64,000 bases of DNA from contig NZ_CM001437.1 of NCBI RefSeq assembly GCF_000243275.1, forward strand, positions 1,008,019 to 1,072,018, in the 5' to 3' direction. Positions 63,320 through 64,000 of this stretch are shown piece by piece; position 1 is the first letter of the stretch; every line of letters starts with the position of its first letter. The notes under the pieces were generated by a model. The model made no database searches. It saw only the letters and a program-made list of their open reading frames with translations, and had not been told where the DNA came from. The stretch comes from Myroides odoratus DSM 2801 (GTDB taxonomy: Bacteria; Bacteroidota; Bacteroidia; Flavobacteriales; Flavobacteriaceae). Position numbers and translations under genes: made by a program.

Positions 63320-64000
63320 ATGAATAAATTTCACACGCTGCTACTATTTTTTCTTTTTAGTACTTTGGGATTTTCACAACATGTACTAAGTGCATGGAGT
63401 CAACAAACCATAGAAAACTACACTAAAGCTATGTATGATGAAGCACAAACACGAACTCCTACTCAACTGTTAGTTCAAAATAAAGAAGCAGTTTATTGGA
63501 GTGAAGTTTTCCTTACTTTAAATGCTTCCCTCAATAACTATAAAGAAGACCAAAACTACATGCTCGCATTGGTGCATCAGTTGACAGATCAAACAGAAAC
63601 AAAGCTAAAAGGAACAAGTCGCTTAATTATTTGGGATAGAATTATTAGTGGTGATCTTATTTTTGAAGGAAAAGGTTTAGTCTTTGAAAATGACTTGTAC
63701 ACCACAGCAGGTAGAGCCAATCAAATTCTTCAAAATATGACCAATGAAAATTTTGGTTTAGTTGAGTTACATACAACCTCAGAAGAATTAACTGCAATCC
63801 AAGCACGATGGTTTGATTATTTACAACATCATACAAAACCTACAAATAGCATAATTCCACGAAATCAAAATGCAAAAATTCCTGAGATTGCAAGTTTAAA
63901 AGCAATGGAAGCACTGATTATTTCCTTACAAGACCATCCAATTAAACGCATTCGAATAAAAAATTGCTTACAAAATGTCTATAATTTAGAGGTTATGCCT
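63320..64000 (+). CDS. exported protein of unknown function (C-terminus cut by window edge)
   Basis: 227 codons, still open at the window end. It begins MNKFHTLLLFFLFSTLGFSQ, a clean signal peptide. The mature part has an alpha/beta mix (LIIWDRIISGDLIFEGKGLV, FENDLYTTAGRANQILQ) and no recognised motif. The upstream double hairpin may affect its expression. Confidence 0.75.
   Translation, partial: MNKFHTLLLFFLFSTLGFSQHVLSAWSQQTIENYTKAMYDEAQTRTPTQLLVQNKEAVYWSEVFLTLNASLNNYKEDQNYMLALVHQLTDQTETKLKGTSRLIIWDRIISGDLIFEGKGLVFENDLYTTAGRANQILQNMTNENFGLVELHTTSEELTAIQARWFDYLQHHTKPTNSIIPRNQNAKIPEIASLKAMEALIISLQDHPIKRIRIKNCLQNVYNLEVMP

Overview
The window is a low-GC chromosomal segment from a member of the Bacteroidota, most likely a flavobacterium. 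The evidence is SusC/SusD-type TonB systems, an ECF sigma/FecR pair, many lipoproteins, and promoters of the Bacteroidota type (a -7 box TAnnTTTG, in the best cases with TTTG 19-20 nt upstream). Gene content resembles Myroides or a close relative, but the genus is an inference.

Layout. 1-7.4 kb: an alpha-2-macroglobulin-like protein, cut by the window edge, and a secreted M28 peptidase. 7.6-16.7 kb: a minus-strand regulated uptake operon read sigma factor, FecR, SusC, SusD and two secreted calcineurin-like phosphoesterases. 16.8-25.6 kb: secreted and lipoprotein genes, an EamA transporter, a HugZ-like protein, a degenerate retropepsin-like protein, a GNAT enzyme, leucyl aminopeptidase and a UbiA-like membrane protein. 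25.8-28.6 kb: gcvP. 28.7-35.7 kb: a complete azol(in)e RiPP (TOMM) cluster. 36-45.8 kb: an AraC regulator, MFS and EamA transporters, a flippase, a glycosyltransferase, an MlaE/MlaF pair, pirin and a lipoprotein. 46-53.8 kb: housekeeping genes (M3 peptidase, secA, DUF2795, PduO-type adenosyltransferase, LolD-type ATPase). 54-63 kb: an AT-rich accessory region with orphan lipoproteins, an inverted gene duplication, broken genes, a transposase relic, two tRNA-Arg genes with a duplicated tRNA 3' end, and small repeats.

The most interesting system is at 28.7-35.7 kb. A 39-codon gene at 35561-35680 (minus) encodes a peptide with an acidic leader and the C-terminal core ACCSCCCCC. A hairpin with a T-tract separates it from a tightly coupled operon encoding an E1-like leader-binding protein, a YcaO cyclodehydratase ending in PHPFP, a small exported protein, a SagB-type azoline dehydrogenase, an M50 membrane protease and a TonB-dependent receptor. 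This predicts an almost pure polythiazole peptide. The cluster has no dedicated exporter but does have an outer-membrane receptor, so uptake (for example of a metal complex) or self-recognition is as plausible as toxin secretion.

Other notable features are a two-gene lipoprotein plus secreted-protein cassette present twice (18.8-19.6 kb and 55.0-55.9 kb), a candidate small RNA at 45961-46131, a (TAAAC)7 array that breaks a gene, and an inverted duplication of a gene with its promoter around 58.06 kb.
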